Source: Trebouxia sp. TZW2008 (Eukaryota > Chlorophyta > Trebouxiophyceae > Trebouxiales > Trebouxiaceae). From it: a DNA stretch of 64,000 bases. Below the pieces are notes generated by a model. That model had not been told where the DNA came from, searched no databases, and was given only the letters and a program-made list of their open reading frames with translations. This document shows, piece by piece, positions 34,020 to 45,607 of this stretch (position 1 is its first letter; each line of letters begins with the position of its first letter). Position numbers and translations under genes: made by a program. The DNA lies in NCBI GenBank assembly GCA_002118135.1, contig BDIU01000176.1:241543-305542 (forward strand), written 5' to 3'.

Positions 34020-37000
34020 TGGCTCCAAGAGCAAAGCAACACAACCTGTCTGGCAACTGTCGGTGGTGTCACAGCAAGTGCATCATGCTTGCTGCAGTCA
34101 ATATGTACACACTGTCACGGGACATGAGCAGACAGCAAGTAAATCAAGCAGTTGTGTATGGCATTCCTGACACTTGTAGGTTGAGCAGGGCTTTGCTGAT
34201 ACTTCTAGGTGTTGTCGCCGCCGGTTTGTACCAACAAATGCCGTCAACAGCTTGCACCCTGACGCTGATGGGTGATGTCACAGGTCGTGCAGCAGCAGCA
34301 GCCGGTCAAAGTGGGCTCATGGCCTTGTATGGCCCCCTGTGATCGCTACTACAAGCCTGTACCAAGAACTGAATTTATCTGATACTTGTGGTTGTTATCA
34401 CAGGTCGTGCAGCAGCAGCAGCAGCTGGGCAAAGCGGTCTCATGGCTTTGTATGACTCCCTGGCCTCATGGTCTGCCAAGCAAGCGCTCATGGCAGCTTC
34501 TCAAGATATGTCTTTTCCCGGATCTTTGTGCATACCATTAACCTCCTTTGCACTTTGTCACAGGTCGCGCAGCAGCAGCAGCAGGACAAAGTGGGCTTAT
34601 GGCCTTGTATGACTCCCTTTTTGGCCTTATGGACTGCCAAGCAGCGCAAGTCCTGGTGACCAGCAACGACTTTGCTGATGCCGATTTCCGCAAGAATCTG
34701 TCCGCCACCGCAGAGGACTTGCTCAGCATGAATGTGGTGCCAGTTTTCAATGAGAATGATGCCATTTCCAGCAAAACTGCAGCAGAATTGGTGAGTTTGT
34801 TTACTATGATTTCAAACTTGCTTCCTGACAGGTTAAAGCTGGCAGCATATGCTGCCATTTCCAGTGTTCTGATCTTGATTTCAGCAGTGTCCTTGACAGA
34901 TGTTTTCTAACACCAGACCCTGTCATGTGCAACGCACGCAATTGGCCCATGACCCATACAGTTGACTGGTTCTCTGATAGGGAGTAGACTCATCGCACAT
35001 GACAGTGTGCGATGATTCTGCTAAGTCCTCAAGGTACAGCCGGTTGTGTGGGTCACAGTCGTACAGTGTTGGTCGCCTTGTTGCATTGCCTGTCGTTGCA
35101 GATGTCGCGTTGGCTTTGGAGGGTTTCTTATGCGCGTTTGAGAAGATCGATTCGCCTGTTGATGCAGGCGTCATTCTGTTTTGTGGTCTTTGCTTTCATG
35201 TTCTGCCTTTCATAGGCTTCAGATTGCCTTTGGCTTGTCCTCCAGAGCCTTTCAGTTTTGCCTATTGAGGCGCAGGGGGCGACCAACCCTTTCAGAGACA
35301 ATGACGTGTTGCCCGTTGGCTATGTCCCATTGCTTGTTAGTTTGCCTATTAATGCAGACACTATCCAGTCCTTTCAGAGACAACACGTTCTAGCAATGCT
35401 TCATGCATTGCCTTTTGTAGGCATCCTTCTGCCTTTCGCTGGTCCCACATTGCTCTTCAAATTGCCTGTCAGCCTGTCTATGAGTTTGCCTATTCATGCA
35501 GGGAGCAGCCAGCCCCTTTAGAGACAATGATGGCCTGGCAGCCTTGCTAGCAGTCGAGCTGCAGGCTGATCTGTTGGTGCTGCTCACAGATGTGGACGGT
35601 CTCTACACGGGGCCACCAACTGCAGAAAGCTCACTGTAAGTTTTAGCCACGCATTTCTGCCCCTTTGACAAATGTGATGGAATGCAGAAAGCTTGCAGTT
35701 GCTCATACCCATGCATGTTTGTACGGGTACCTATTCCTGGGTCAAACTTCTGAGCCAGGGCTGACAAGCCAAGTGGCAGCACAGTCTTGTCATTGCAAGT
35801 GAGCATGTTGAGAAGTGGCAACCAGCATATTTTGCTGTTTGCTGGCATACGTATTTGGTGTGACAAATGTGTACTGATGAAAGGCTGAGGTTGGCGTCTC
35901 TGCAACATGCTGCCCTGCTTGCTGTGGCACTTTGTCTGAACATGGCTAAAGAATGGTGCGTCAGATTTAGTTCTCGCCAACTCAAGCAATCCTGGTTGTG
36001 CACTTAGCTGTGGTCATGCTGCAGGATGATTGAGACGTACTGCCCAGCAGTGCACAGTGAGGTGGTCAAGATAGGGGTCAACGCCAAAGGTGGGCGGGGG
36101 GTCATGACTGCCAAGCACAATATGCCTTGATCTGCAGCAGCTCTGGCCACGCAGATCAATAGTGCTATCATTCCAATGTTCTGCAGGATGATTGAGACAT
36201 ACTGCCCAGCAGTGCATGATGAATTGGTCAAGATAGGGGTCAACTCCAAGGGTGGGCGGGGGGGTATGACTGCCAAGATGCAAGCAGCATGGATGGCTGC
36301 CCAACAGGGCGTCACAACAGTTATAGCCAACGGCAAAGCCTCAGACTCGCTACTGCAGGTGTGGTGACAGTTGACTGAAGCCTTCATGTTATCTTCATTA
36401 ACTTGCGTACCCATGCCAGACGTGCATGTCTGTTTGCAAACCTACCTTGAAACATCACATAGAACGTCACCATGTTTCTCTGACTGTGTGCACAGTTGCT
36501 TGCAAGTGGTGTCAGGGCAGGCAATGGGGACGCTGTCTGGCCTTGCATACAAGCATAACAATGAAGAGATCATGTCATGCAACTATCACTTCTCGGGAAG
36601 GGGGGTCACATCTGCCAGTCATAAAAGCATATGTGCTTGAACCTGTGTATTTGCTTACAGTTGGTATCAGGGCAGGCAGTGGGGACGCTGTTTGACCTGG
36701 AGGAGAGCAAGTACATGCAGGAGCGCATGGAAGCTGAAGCCCAATACCAAGGTGAGCACACTGTCACTCAAATCTCACATTGTACGTTGTACATTGTGCA
36801 TCGTAGCTGTTGGGTGTTGAGGGCTTGACTAGGGATCCACTCTGCTTTGATATTGCAAGGAACAAGCTGTTGACAGCACATTGAAGCTGATGCACATTAC
36901 CAATGCAAGCATAGGGCTTTGTGCCATTGATTTCAATCTGTGTATCTGTATTGATAACATCTTCTGCATTGCATGTATACTGCTAATTTTCTGTCAGTGC

Positions 37001-40000
37001 TGTTACAGGAGGCTATTCAATGTCTTTCTGCGATGGAAGCACCAAAGACCCTGGATGAGAAAGTCCAACTTTGTTCTTATTTTGCTCGCAGATCCTGAGG
37101 ATCCTCCCAAGGCATTGGACAGCAGCCGCCAGCTGGCAATCAAGGCCCGTAATGCATCAAGAACCCTACAGGCTCTTTCAAGCGAAGACCGAGGGAAGCT
37201 GTTGCACCAGATTGCAGACGCCATTGAGAGCCACCAAGACATGATCATGGCAGAAAATGACAAGGATTGCCAGGTGAGACATTGTTTCACAGAGTTTATT
37301 TTAGCATGATAGCTGAGAATGAGAGGATCTTCAGGAAAATTCCTCTCCCAACAACTGTGATCACATTATGCAAATGTGTCAAGTAAAGATTGAGGGAAGC
37401 TGCTGCACCAGATTACAGACGCCATCAAGAGCCAACAAGACATGATCATGGCAGAAAATGAGAAAGATTGTCAGGTGCAACGTCGTTCTGTACAGAAATT
37501 GTCTAAGCATGATGGCTGGTTCAGTACGTGTGTCAAGCCAAAAAGTGCAGCTGGAGGCAAGATCAGTAGCATTGGCTCAAGTTGCATTACGTATTGCATG
37601 ACACCAACACTGCACACTACTGCACTCTGTTCACTTCCATGCCGATGCTTTGCAACTTGAAACAGTGCAGGGTATGGCCTGTCGTCCTGTCCTGAGCCTG
37701 TCATGACATATGACTGTGCCTTACAGCAGCTCAAGTCGCATTGCGTAGCTGCCCCGTGAGAGAGGGTCTCTCAGTATGTGATTGTTCAAATGCCTGAATG
37801 CACGGTGCAGCTTTGAGCACTGCAAGACACAGCTGCTGGTCCTGCCCTGAGCCTGTCATGACCTATGACTGTGCCTTACAGCAGCTCAAGTTGCATTGCG
37901 TAGCTGCCCCGTGAGAGAGGGTCTCTCAGTGTGTGATTGTTCAAATGCCTGAATGCACGGTGCAGCTTTGGGCACTGCAAGACATAGCTGCTGGTCCTGC
38001 CACCAGCATGGCATGACCTGTGACTGTGCCTTATAGTGGCTCATGTTGCATTGCGTAGCCGCCCCAGTAGGGAAGGTTATTCAGTATGTGGTTGTTCCAA
38101 TGCCTGAATGCACGGTGCAGCTTTGGGCATTGCAAGACACAGCTGCTGGTCTTGCCTTGAGCATGGCGTGACCTGTGACTGTGCCTTACAGCAGCTCAAG
38201 TTGCATTGCGTAGCTGCCCCGTGAGAGAGGGTTTCTCAGTGTGTGATTACTCAAATGCCTGAATGCACGGTGCAGCTTTGGGCACTGCAAGACATAGCTG
38301 CTGGTCTTGCCTTGAGCATGGCGTGACCTGTGACTGTGCCTTATGGTGGCTCCAGTTGCATTGCATAGCCGTCCTGTTGGAAAGCGTCCTTAAGTCTGCG
38401 TGTGTGCCAATGCCTCAATGGGCAGTGCAGCTTTGGGCAATGCATCACGCAGCTGCTGGTCTTATCATCAGCGTTACGGACGGCTGACGCGCCGCTCATG
38501 ATGTGACTTGCCATTACACTTTTTATAGGCACAAAATGCACTACGGGATAGGCAGCATCAAAGAATGTGTAACACAGTGTAACTAAGTCTTGTTGGCTAT
38601 ATGTCGTATGCAACTTGGTCACTGCAGCACACAACTGCTGGTCTTGCAACAAGCATTGGGTGACCTGCTAGCATACCCTGTCAAGGCATGATATGCATTG
38701 CATTGACAGTCCTGTAAACAGTTGCAGCAAAGCAACCTTTTCACAACGGCTGATTGCGCTATGCAGCTTTGGTCACTGCAGCATGCGGTCGTTGGTGTTG
38801 CCCTGGGCGCATTCTGAACCAGTGACTCTGTGCTGTGATGACACAAGCTGCACTACGTAGACAGCCGTATGAAGACAGCACAGAAGCACAATGTTGCTCA
38901 AATGGCTCTAGATTTCATGCAGTTTGGGCCATTGCAGCAGTCATTGGTCTTGCCGTAGCACATTGTAGCCATTCGCTATAGACTGTGATGGTGCAGGCTG
39001 CATATCACAATAGCACTATATAGACAGCCCTATGAACACAGTGCAGCAGCGCACTGCTGCTCAAAGGGCTGTATGTGGTATGGAGTCTGAGTCACTGCGG
39101 CACGTAGCCAATGGTCTTGCCGTAGCACATTGTAGCCTTTCGCCTTAGGCTGTAATGGTGCAGGCGGCATCTCACAATCAGCCATATGAACACAGCGCAG
39201 CAGCGCACTGCTGCTCAAAGGGCTGTATGTGGTATGGAGTCTGAGTCACTACAGCATGTAGCAACTGGTTTTGCCCTGAGCATGTTGAGCCAATCACTTC
39301 ATTCTGTAATGATGCAAGATGCATCTCACAAGCAGCTATATGAACACAGCACAGCAGCACAAGCCTGCTCCAGTGGCTGGCTGTGTAACTCACTGCAGCA
39401 GTCATTGAGCTGTGCCCTGAGCATGTTTGAAACCAGTGACGCCATGTTGGGCTGATGCAAGCTGCCCCCTCCCCCAACCCCCCACCCCCCGTGCCACCCC
39501 TCTGCCCCCCAGCCTATGGGCAAGCTCCTGTGCTTCTCTTTCTGTGCTATCACAGGACGCTTAGGGCAAGATCAGTGACCAACTTGAGCATTACTTTATT
39601 TTGGTCTCTACGCTGCAACAGGAAGCTCATAGGAGGATTAATGAGCACCTGTTGTAGCGACTCAAGCAAACCCGACAAGTTCGAACATCTTGACTGTCAT
39701 ATGAAGACCTTTGTTTGTGCCACAGATGCTCAAGCAAAGACCAGTGACCAGCATGCTGCCTTGCTCAAAGTCTTTAGTGATGTGTGCTGTCACAGGAAGC
39801 TCAGGGGAAGATTAGTGAGCAGCTGATGCAGCGGCTGAAGCTGAAACTCGAGAGAATCAAACAGCTAGGCGCAGGCCTCCGTTCCATTGCAGCACAAGAC
39901 AAGCTGTGGTCAAAGTTCTGACCTTTCAACTCTGTGATGTCACAGAAAGTTCAGGGAGAGATCAGTGACCGGCATGCTGCCTTACTCAGAGCTCTTAGTG

Positions 40001-43000
40001 ATATGTGCTGTCACAGGAAGCTCAGGGGAAGATCAGTGAGCAGCTGATGCAGCGGCTGAAGCTGAAACCCGAGAAGATCAAACAGCTAGGTGCAGGCCTC
40101 CGCTCCATAGCAGCACAGGACGAGCCTATCGGCAAGATCCTGAGTCGAATGGAGATTGCTGAAGGGCTAGAGCTAGAGAAAGTGACGGCGCCGATTGGGG
40201 TGTTGCTGATCATTTTTGAGGCGCGGCCTGATGCCCTGCCCCAGATTGCTGCCCTGGCTATTCGCAGCGGCAACGGGCTGCTGCTGAAGGGTGGCAAAGA
40301 GGCAGCACGCTCTAACGCCTGCCTGCACAAGATCATTGTGGACACCATTGCCCAAGAGCAGCCTGAGGTCAGTGCTGAGTGATGTTTTGAATGCTGTATG
40401 CTTGATTGCATTTGATAGCAGCAATTAGCGATCCAATGCCTGCTTGCATGAGATCATTGCGGACACCATCGCCCAAGGGCAGCCTGAGGTCAGTGTTGAG
40501 TGATGTTGTCCTGGATCAAGTGGGGCGCCACGCATCAGTGAAAGTGGCGGTGTGTGTCTGACTTGACAATATTGATTGTGGACACCATTGCCCAAGAGCA
40601 GCCTGAGGTCAGTGCTGAGTGATATTTTGAATGCTGTATTCTAGATTGCATTTGATAGCAGCAATTAGCGATCCAATGCCTGCTTGCAGGCTGTTTGTAC
40701 ACGCCATGCCAAAACATTCTTTGATCACTTAACACAAGCGTGCATGACGACCGGATTCAGTGTGCTAATTTGTGTACACTGTGCTGCAGCATTGGTTGAT
40801 CATTCAACATAAGCATGCAACAATTTGTACATTGCTTTTGCAGGTTGGCAAGGATGTCATCAGCTTGATCACTACCAGGGAAGATGTGGACAACCTGCTG
40901 AAGCTAGATGACGTCATTGACTTAGTCATCCCACGTGGCAGCAATGCGCTGGTGACTCATATCCAGCAGAACACCAAGATCGCAGTGCTGGGTCATGCAG
41001 ACGGCATCTGCCATATCTACATTGACCCAGATTGCGACATTGGCATGGCGTGTAAGCTATGCATAGACTCCAAGACAGACTACCCAGCTGCCTGCAATGC
41101 TGTGGAGAAGGTCCTGGTCCATGAGGCTTTGGCTAAGGATGGCAGAGTGAGTTTTGCCTGTCTTATCAATTCTTGCTGCGATGATTGTTTGAAGCAAAGT
41201 GCATGGCATGCAAGCTATGCATAGACTCCAAGACACACTACCCAGCTGCCTGCAATGCTATGGAGAAGGTTTGGTCCATGAGGCTCTGGCTAAGGGCAGC
41301 AGGGTGAATTTCGCATGTCTTATCATTTCTGATTGCAATCTTCATTTGAAGCAAATTGCATGGCATGCAAGCTATGCATAGTCCTCAAGACAGACAGCTG
41401 CCTGCAATGCTGTGGAAAAGGTTCTGGTCCATGAGACTTTGACTAAGGATGGCAGGGTGACTTTCGCCTGTCTCATCATTTCTTGTTGCGAGTATTGTTT
41501 GAAGCAAACTGCATGGCATGCAAGCTATGCATAGACTCCAAGACAGACTACCCAGCTGCCTGCAATGCTGTGGAGAAGGTTTTGGTTCATGAGGCTCTGG
41601 CTAAGGACAGCAGGGTGAGTTTCGCATGTCTTATCAATTCTTGTTGCGATTGCTGTTTGAAGCAAACTGCATGGCATGCAAGCTATGCATAGACTCCAAA
41701 ACACACTAACCAGCTGCCTGCAATGCTGTGGAGAAGCTTCTGATGCGGCATTGCAACTTAGCAATCGATATGTTGTCAGGTATCTCATTTTGACACAGGC
41801 TTCTGCTCAAGTCTTGCTTTTGACTTGAGCAGAAACCTTTGTCACAATGAGATACCTGACAGCATCTCGATTTCCAAATTGCTTTGGCATCTGTAATTGC
41901 TTGCTGCCAGCACGTGGCTTTTCCAAGATTGTGTGTACGCTCTGTCAAAAGATCATCACAATGTTATGCGCAAGGTTGATAACTGACATCGATGAGTACC
42001 AGGTGCTGGGTCCATGAGGCTTTGGCACAGGATGGCAGGGTGATTCTTGCCCCTCTTGACGTGTTGCTCAAAGCAAAGAGACCAAGCACCTGTGGCTCCT
42101 GCAACACATACCACCATGAGGATGTTGCCAAAGCCATGAGCGCTAATGTTTGCCAGCGTCAATGTGTTTTGGCTGTGTCGGCATGCATTTTGCTCACGCT
42201 GGGATTTTATGCTGGTCAGCATAAGTTGTCCTTAAGGACAGCTTCCTACGGTTGCAGAAGGCCTGCGTAGCCCTGCTGAGCTGACCTTGTGTGCATCAGT
42301 GACTGCAGCAAGTTGTACGTCTTAATTGCATGATGCATTGCTTGCATGCAAATGATATACAGTCATCTGCCCGTTATGTGTGACACAATTGTATGTTGCT
42401 GACAGGTCTGTTTTGTCTGTGCAGCTGTTCAAGCTTCAGACAGCCTTGAGGGATGCCAACATTGCAATTTATGGCGGCGAGCGCTCTTGCAAGTACTTGA
42501 GCCTGCCTAAGGCGCCTAGCCCTAAGCATGAGTATGGGACAGCTGCTCTAACCCTAGAACTGGTGGAGGGTATGGATGAGGCCATAGACCACTTGCATGC
42601 AAACGGGTCAGGCCACACTGAGTGCATTGTCACAGGTAAGCATCAGTTGGTGTGCATATCTTGAAGCTTGCAGGCGGTCCTTCTGTCTGACATGTCGCAT
42701 GAAGGTCCAGCAACAGCTGGTTTGCCGTCAGTGAGGTTTTGACTGGCTGGGCGTCATGAGTCACGACGTGGCATGGCAATATTGTTTGCAATGTTCTAGC
42801 TAATGTATGAAGCTTTGCTGGCTGATTGTCAGTTGATAGCCATAGACATAGGCAGAGTCATGCCAGGTTGCAGAATTGCAGGCATTTGCAGTAGAGCTGC
42901 TGTCACATTCAAGCATTTTGCCTGAAGTGCGTTGGCATGTGGCACATTACATGTGCCCTGTTTGTGACAATGTGTCTAGCACAAATCCTGACAGCAAAGT

Positions 43001-43411
43001 CAGGATTGTTCAAGCGGCATCAACACGACGCTGCCTACTCTGCCTATGATGATTGCAGACAACAAGGAGACAGCAGAGGAATTTTTGCGGCGAGTAGATG
43101 CAGCCTGTGTCAACCACAACTCCTCGACGCGTTTCAGTGACGGCTACCGGTACGGTCTTGGAGCCGAGGTTGGCATCAGTACTGCTCGCATCCATGCTAG
43201 GGGTCCAGTGGGGGTGGAAGGGTTGCTCACCACCAGATTCCTGCTAAGGGGTCATGGTCAGACTGTAGAGAAGGATGCACACATCAAATACACCCACAAA
43301 CCCTTGCCCTTGAACCCTAGGGATCAGGCACCCGTAGCTGCAGTAGCGGGTGTGGCACCAAGCAGTGATGGCAGCAGTAGTGAAGCAGTCAATGCGAATG
43401 GGCAGCATTGA
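32730..43411 (+). CDS. P5CS: Delta-1-pyrroline-5-carboxylate synthase, paralogue 2
   Basis: Bifunctional glutamate 5-kinase/gamma-glutamyl phosphate reductase of proline synthesis. Eleven exons join in phase to 784 aa: 32730-32840, 33201-33420, 34564-34790, 35502-35635, 36187-36358, 36661-36751, 37092-37273, 40017-40367, 40844-41146, 42425-42635, 43059-43411. Kinase part, about residues 30-318: [54 protein letters not shown] (proline-sensing region in plants), [28 protein letters not shown]. Reductase part, about 330-760: [39 protein letters not shown], catalytic Cys580 in [20 protein letters not shown] low-complexity Ala/Ser/Gly tail follows. Three exon blocks (351, 303 and 211 nt) have exactly the paralogue's lengths, whereas kinase-part introns differ and the 211-nt exon is split in P5CS1. 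Start: ATG at 32730; a second ATG lies two codons on. Confidence 0.96.
33470..33590 (+). repeat. In-frame echo of P5CS2 exon 2
   Basis: A tandem copy of the last 115 bases or so of exon 33201-33420 plus its donor. It stays open and reads [17 protein letters not shown] then [19 protein letters not shown]. It has a donor-like gtgagc at its end but no strong acceptor at its start. Confidence 0.85.
33960..34465 (+). repeat. Echoes of P5CS2 exon 3, one expanded to (CAG)11
   Basis: Copies of the exon 3 acceptor and poly-Ala start lie at 34284-34342 (reads [19 protein letters not shown] then stop) and 34404-34465 ([20 protein letters not shown]). A decayed copy near 33980-34040 has its GCA/CAG stretch grown to eleven CAG units (33986-34018). 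The intact exon begins at 34564. Confidence 0.88.
35260..35520 (+). repeat. Echoes of P5CS2 exon 4 5' end
   Basis: The acceptor plus [16 protein letters not shown] start is found near 35268-35310 and 35352-35390, then intact from 35502. The intervening blocks (tgcctttcataggc and tgccttttgtaggc) are also duplicated. Confidence 0.82.
36024..36130 (+). repeat. Frameshifted echo of P5CS2 exon 5
   Basis: Copy of cag|GATGATTGAGAC...GGTCAACGCCAAAGG with a one-base change in the G run (ggggggtcatg against gggggggtatg), which breaks the frame. The intact exon starts at 36187. Confidence 0.88.
36500..36565 (+). repeat. Echo of P5CS2 exon 6
   Basis: tggtgtcagggcaggcaatg followed by gggacgctgtctggcctt parallels the intact start at 36661. 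The copy diverges after about 50 bases. Confidence 0.85.
37385..37480 (+). repeat. Echo of P5CS2 exon 7 3' end
   Basis: A near copy of the [26 protein letters not shown] end with its donor (caggtgca), 110-210 bases downstream of the intact exon. Confidence 0.88.
37687..39460 (+). repeat. About 155-bp satellite-like array in P5CS2 intron 7
   Basis: Eleven or so units with a period near 155 bp. The first five are highly similar (ctgtgccttacagcagctca, gaatgcacggtgcagctttg); units beyond 38480 are progressively diverged. Three later units share a tgaacacagYgcagcagcgca block. A C-rich tract (39464-39510) borders the array. Confidence 0.9.
39550..39990 (+). repeat. Five echoes of P5CS2 exon 8 5' end
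   Basis: Copies of cacag|GAAGCTCAGGGGAAGAT at about 39555, 39618, 39722, 39794 and 39940 precede the intact exon at 40017. The copy at 39795 is the best preserved, to about 39905. P5CS1 has the same kind of echoes at the homologous exon. Confidence 0.9.
40420..40640 (+). repeat. Two echoes of P5CS2 exon 8 3' end
   Basis: The [14 protein letters not shown] end and donor (gcctgaggtcagtg) are repeated near 40445-40500 and 40570-40620. Flanking intron sequence (attagcgatccaatgcctgc) is copied too. Confidence 0.9.
41185..42050 (+). repeat. Echoes of P5CS2 exon 9 3' part
   Basis: About five copies, period about 157 bp, of the block coding [20 protein letters not shown] and its donor, near 41195, 41360, 41510 and 41670, plus a short one at 41995. 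The copy at 41510-41613 is almost identical to the exon, including the catalytic Cys codon. The others carry frameshifts. Confidence 0.92.
41764..41871 (+). ncRNA. Long hairpin, possible small-RNA precursor
   Basis: Two 50-base arms (41764-41813 and 41822-41871) pair at 44 of 50 positions around an 8-base loop. The six mismatches are spread out. Weaker pairing continues outward to about 41740 and 41897. It lies in intron 9 of P5CS2 just after the exon-echo array. The geometry fits an algal miRNA/siRNA precursor or a small inverted-repeat element. Expression is unknown. Confidence 0.5.
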
Positions 43412-43451
43412 AAACTTGTGGGGGTTGAAGTGACAGCCAGGCCATTCGGGC

Positions 43452-43456
43452 TGTAA
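43452..43456 (+). terminator. TGTAA poly(A) signal candidate of P5CS2
   Basis: A TGTAA pentamer lies 41 bases after the TGA, at the usual place for a chlorophyte polyadenylation signal. Confidence 0.45.
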
Positions 43457-44113
43457 ATATGTCTTGATGAGTCGTGGAGTTACACATGCAAAACGGCTTG
43501 ATTTTGTGCGTATCTTCCCTGTGGTCAGTGCACACTTGCATTGCATCACTCAAGAATCAAAGCTGGCCGGACTAAGACGGCATTGAATGAACGTTGACGT
43601 GACTGCTGCTTGACTTTTGCTGCCGACGTTTTGCATTTGACGTTTCGTGTTGACAAGTGTGCTTGGATGAAAGTTTGAATGGCTTCAGAATACCTGCCGA
43701 CTGCTTTTGATGACCGGTGTGGAATAACACATGCTCGACAGTCTCACATCGATTTCACTACTACCATGACACACATTGTAGCCGTGCTGACTGGTGATCA
43801 GCAAATCGACAATCGGGCATGCCACGTGTTCCATCTGCAGCTCTACTCAACATAGTGCGTTTAGATTCGAAGCTGCACAGTGTCATGAGATGCACAGATG
43901 ATGCAAAGACAGTGCTTGAATGGTTGCACAGGGCATCACAACCCCATACAATGAGCTCCATAAGAGGCTTTGTCTCTGACAATGCTGCCGAACATAGCGG
44001 CTGCCCCAAACAACAGCAGCTGCGTTCTCTTTGCTTTCTCTTAACTCAAACAAATGCAACGCATGCTTTGGCATGCACAACCACAGCAAATCTGGTGAAT
44101 GAGAGCATTGTCA

Positions 44114-44118
44114 TTACA
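44114..44118 (-). terminator. TGTAA poly(A) signal candidate of RPS15A
   Basis: TGTAA on the minus strand, 15 bases beyond the TGA. Confidence 0.4.
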
Positions 44119-44133
44119 AAGCTACATTCATAC

Positions 44134-45232
<1,099 letters not shown>

Positions 45233-45607
45233 CCTGCCAGGTGCACTGCTTCAAACACCCTCTGCAGTGCGCACTTGCGAAAGAGACCAAGCTAGGAGCC
45301 GCCGTGAGTCATATGTGCGTTTTGCGCGAAACGCCAGCTTTAGTACCGCACGGACAAGCTTCACGGAGCGCGCACAAGGCACGTTCTGCGTATATTGTTG
45401 CTGAACCAAATGAACCTTTGCAAGCGATCATCGCAAGCTGCGTGAATCATTGCGCGGTGTGGTCAATCGCAATTGTGCATTATCAATGTACAGCCGTTTG
45501 GTCTGACTGCAAGCCCTGACAGTGCGGGCAGCGCCCGCAGCATAGTTACCTTTCTTGCTGCTGTTGCATAGTCTAAAGTAACTGCACAGGAGCAAACACT
45601 CGCAGTC
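45233..45607. promoter_or_regulatory. Short bidirectional promoter region, RPS15A/NDUFA13
   Basis: Only 375 bp separate the two start codons of these divergent housekeeping genes, so promoters and 5' UTRs must share it. No TATA box is evident. A gcgggcagcgcccgc palindrome lies near 45523-45537. Confidence 0.55.

Larger units (their letters stand above)
43412..44133. other. Convergent spacer between P5CS2 and RPS15A
   Basis: The 3' regions of two convergent genes. An open frame at 43819-44187 (+) overlaps the last RPS15A exon in antisense and has no recognisable domain. I see no further gene. Confidence 0.5.

Noticed and set aside
37687..39460. The tandem array as a CRISPR
   Set aside because: Units are 155 bp with gradual divergence and no short-repeat/unique-spacer pattern, in a eukaryotic intron.
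41764..41871. The hairpin as a tRNA or transcription terminator
   Set aside because: No cloverleaf or anticodon arm; a 50-bp stem in a nuclear intron is not a terminator.
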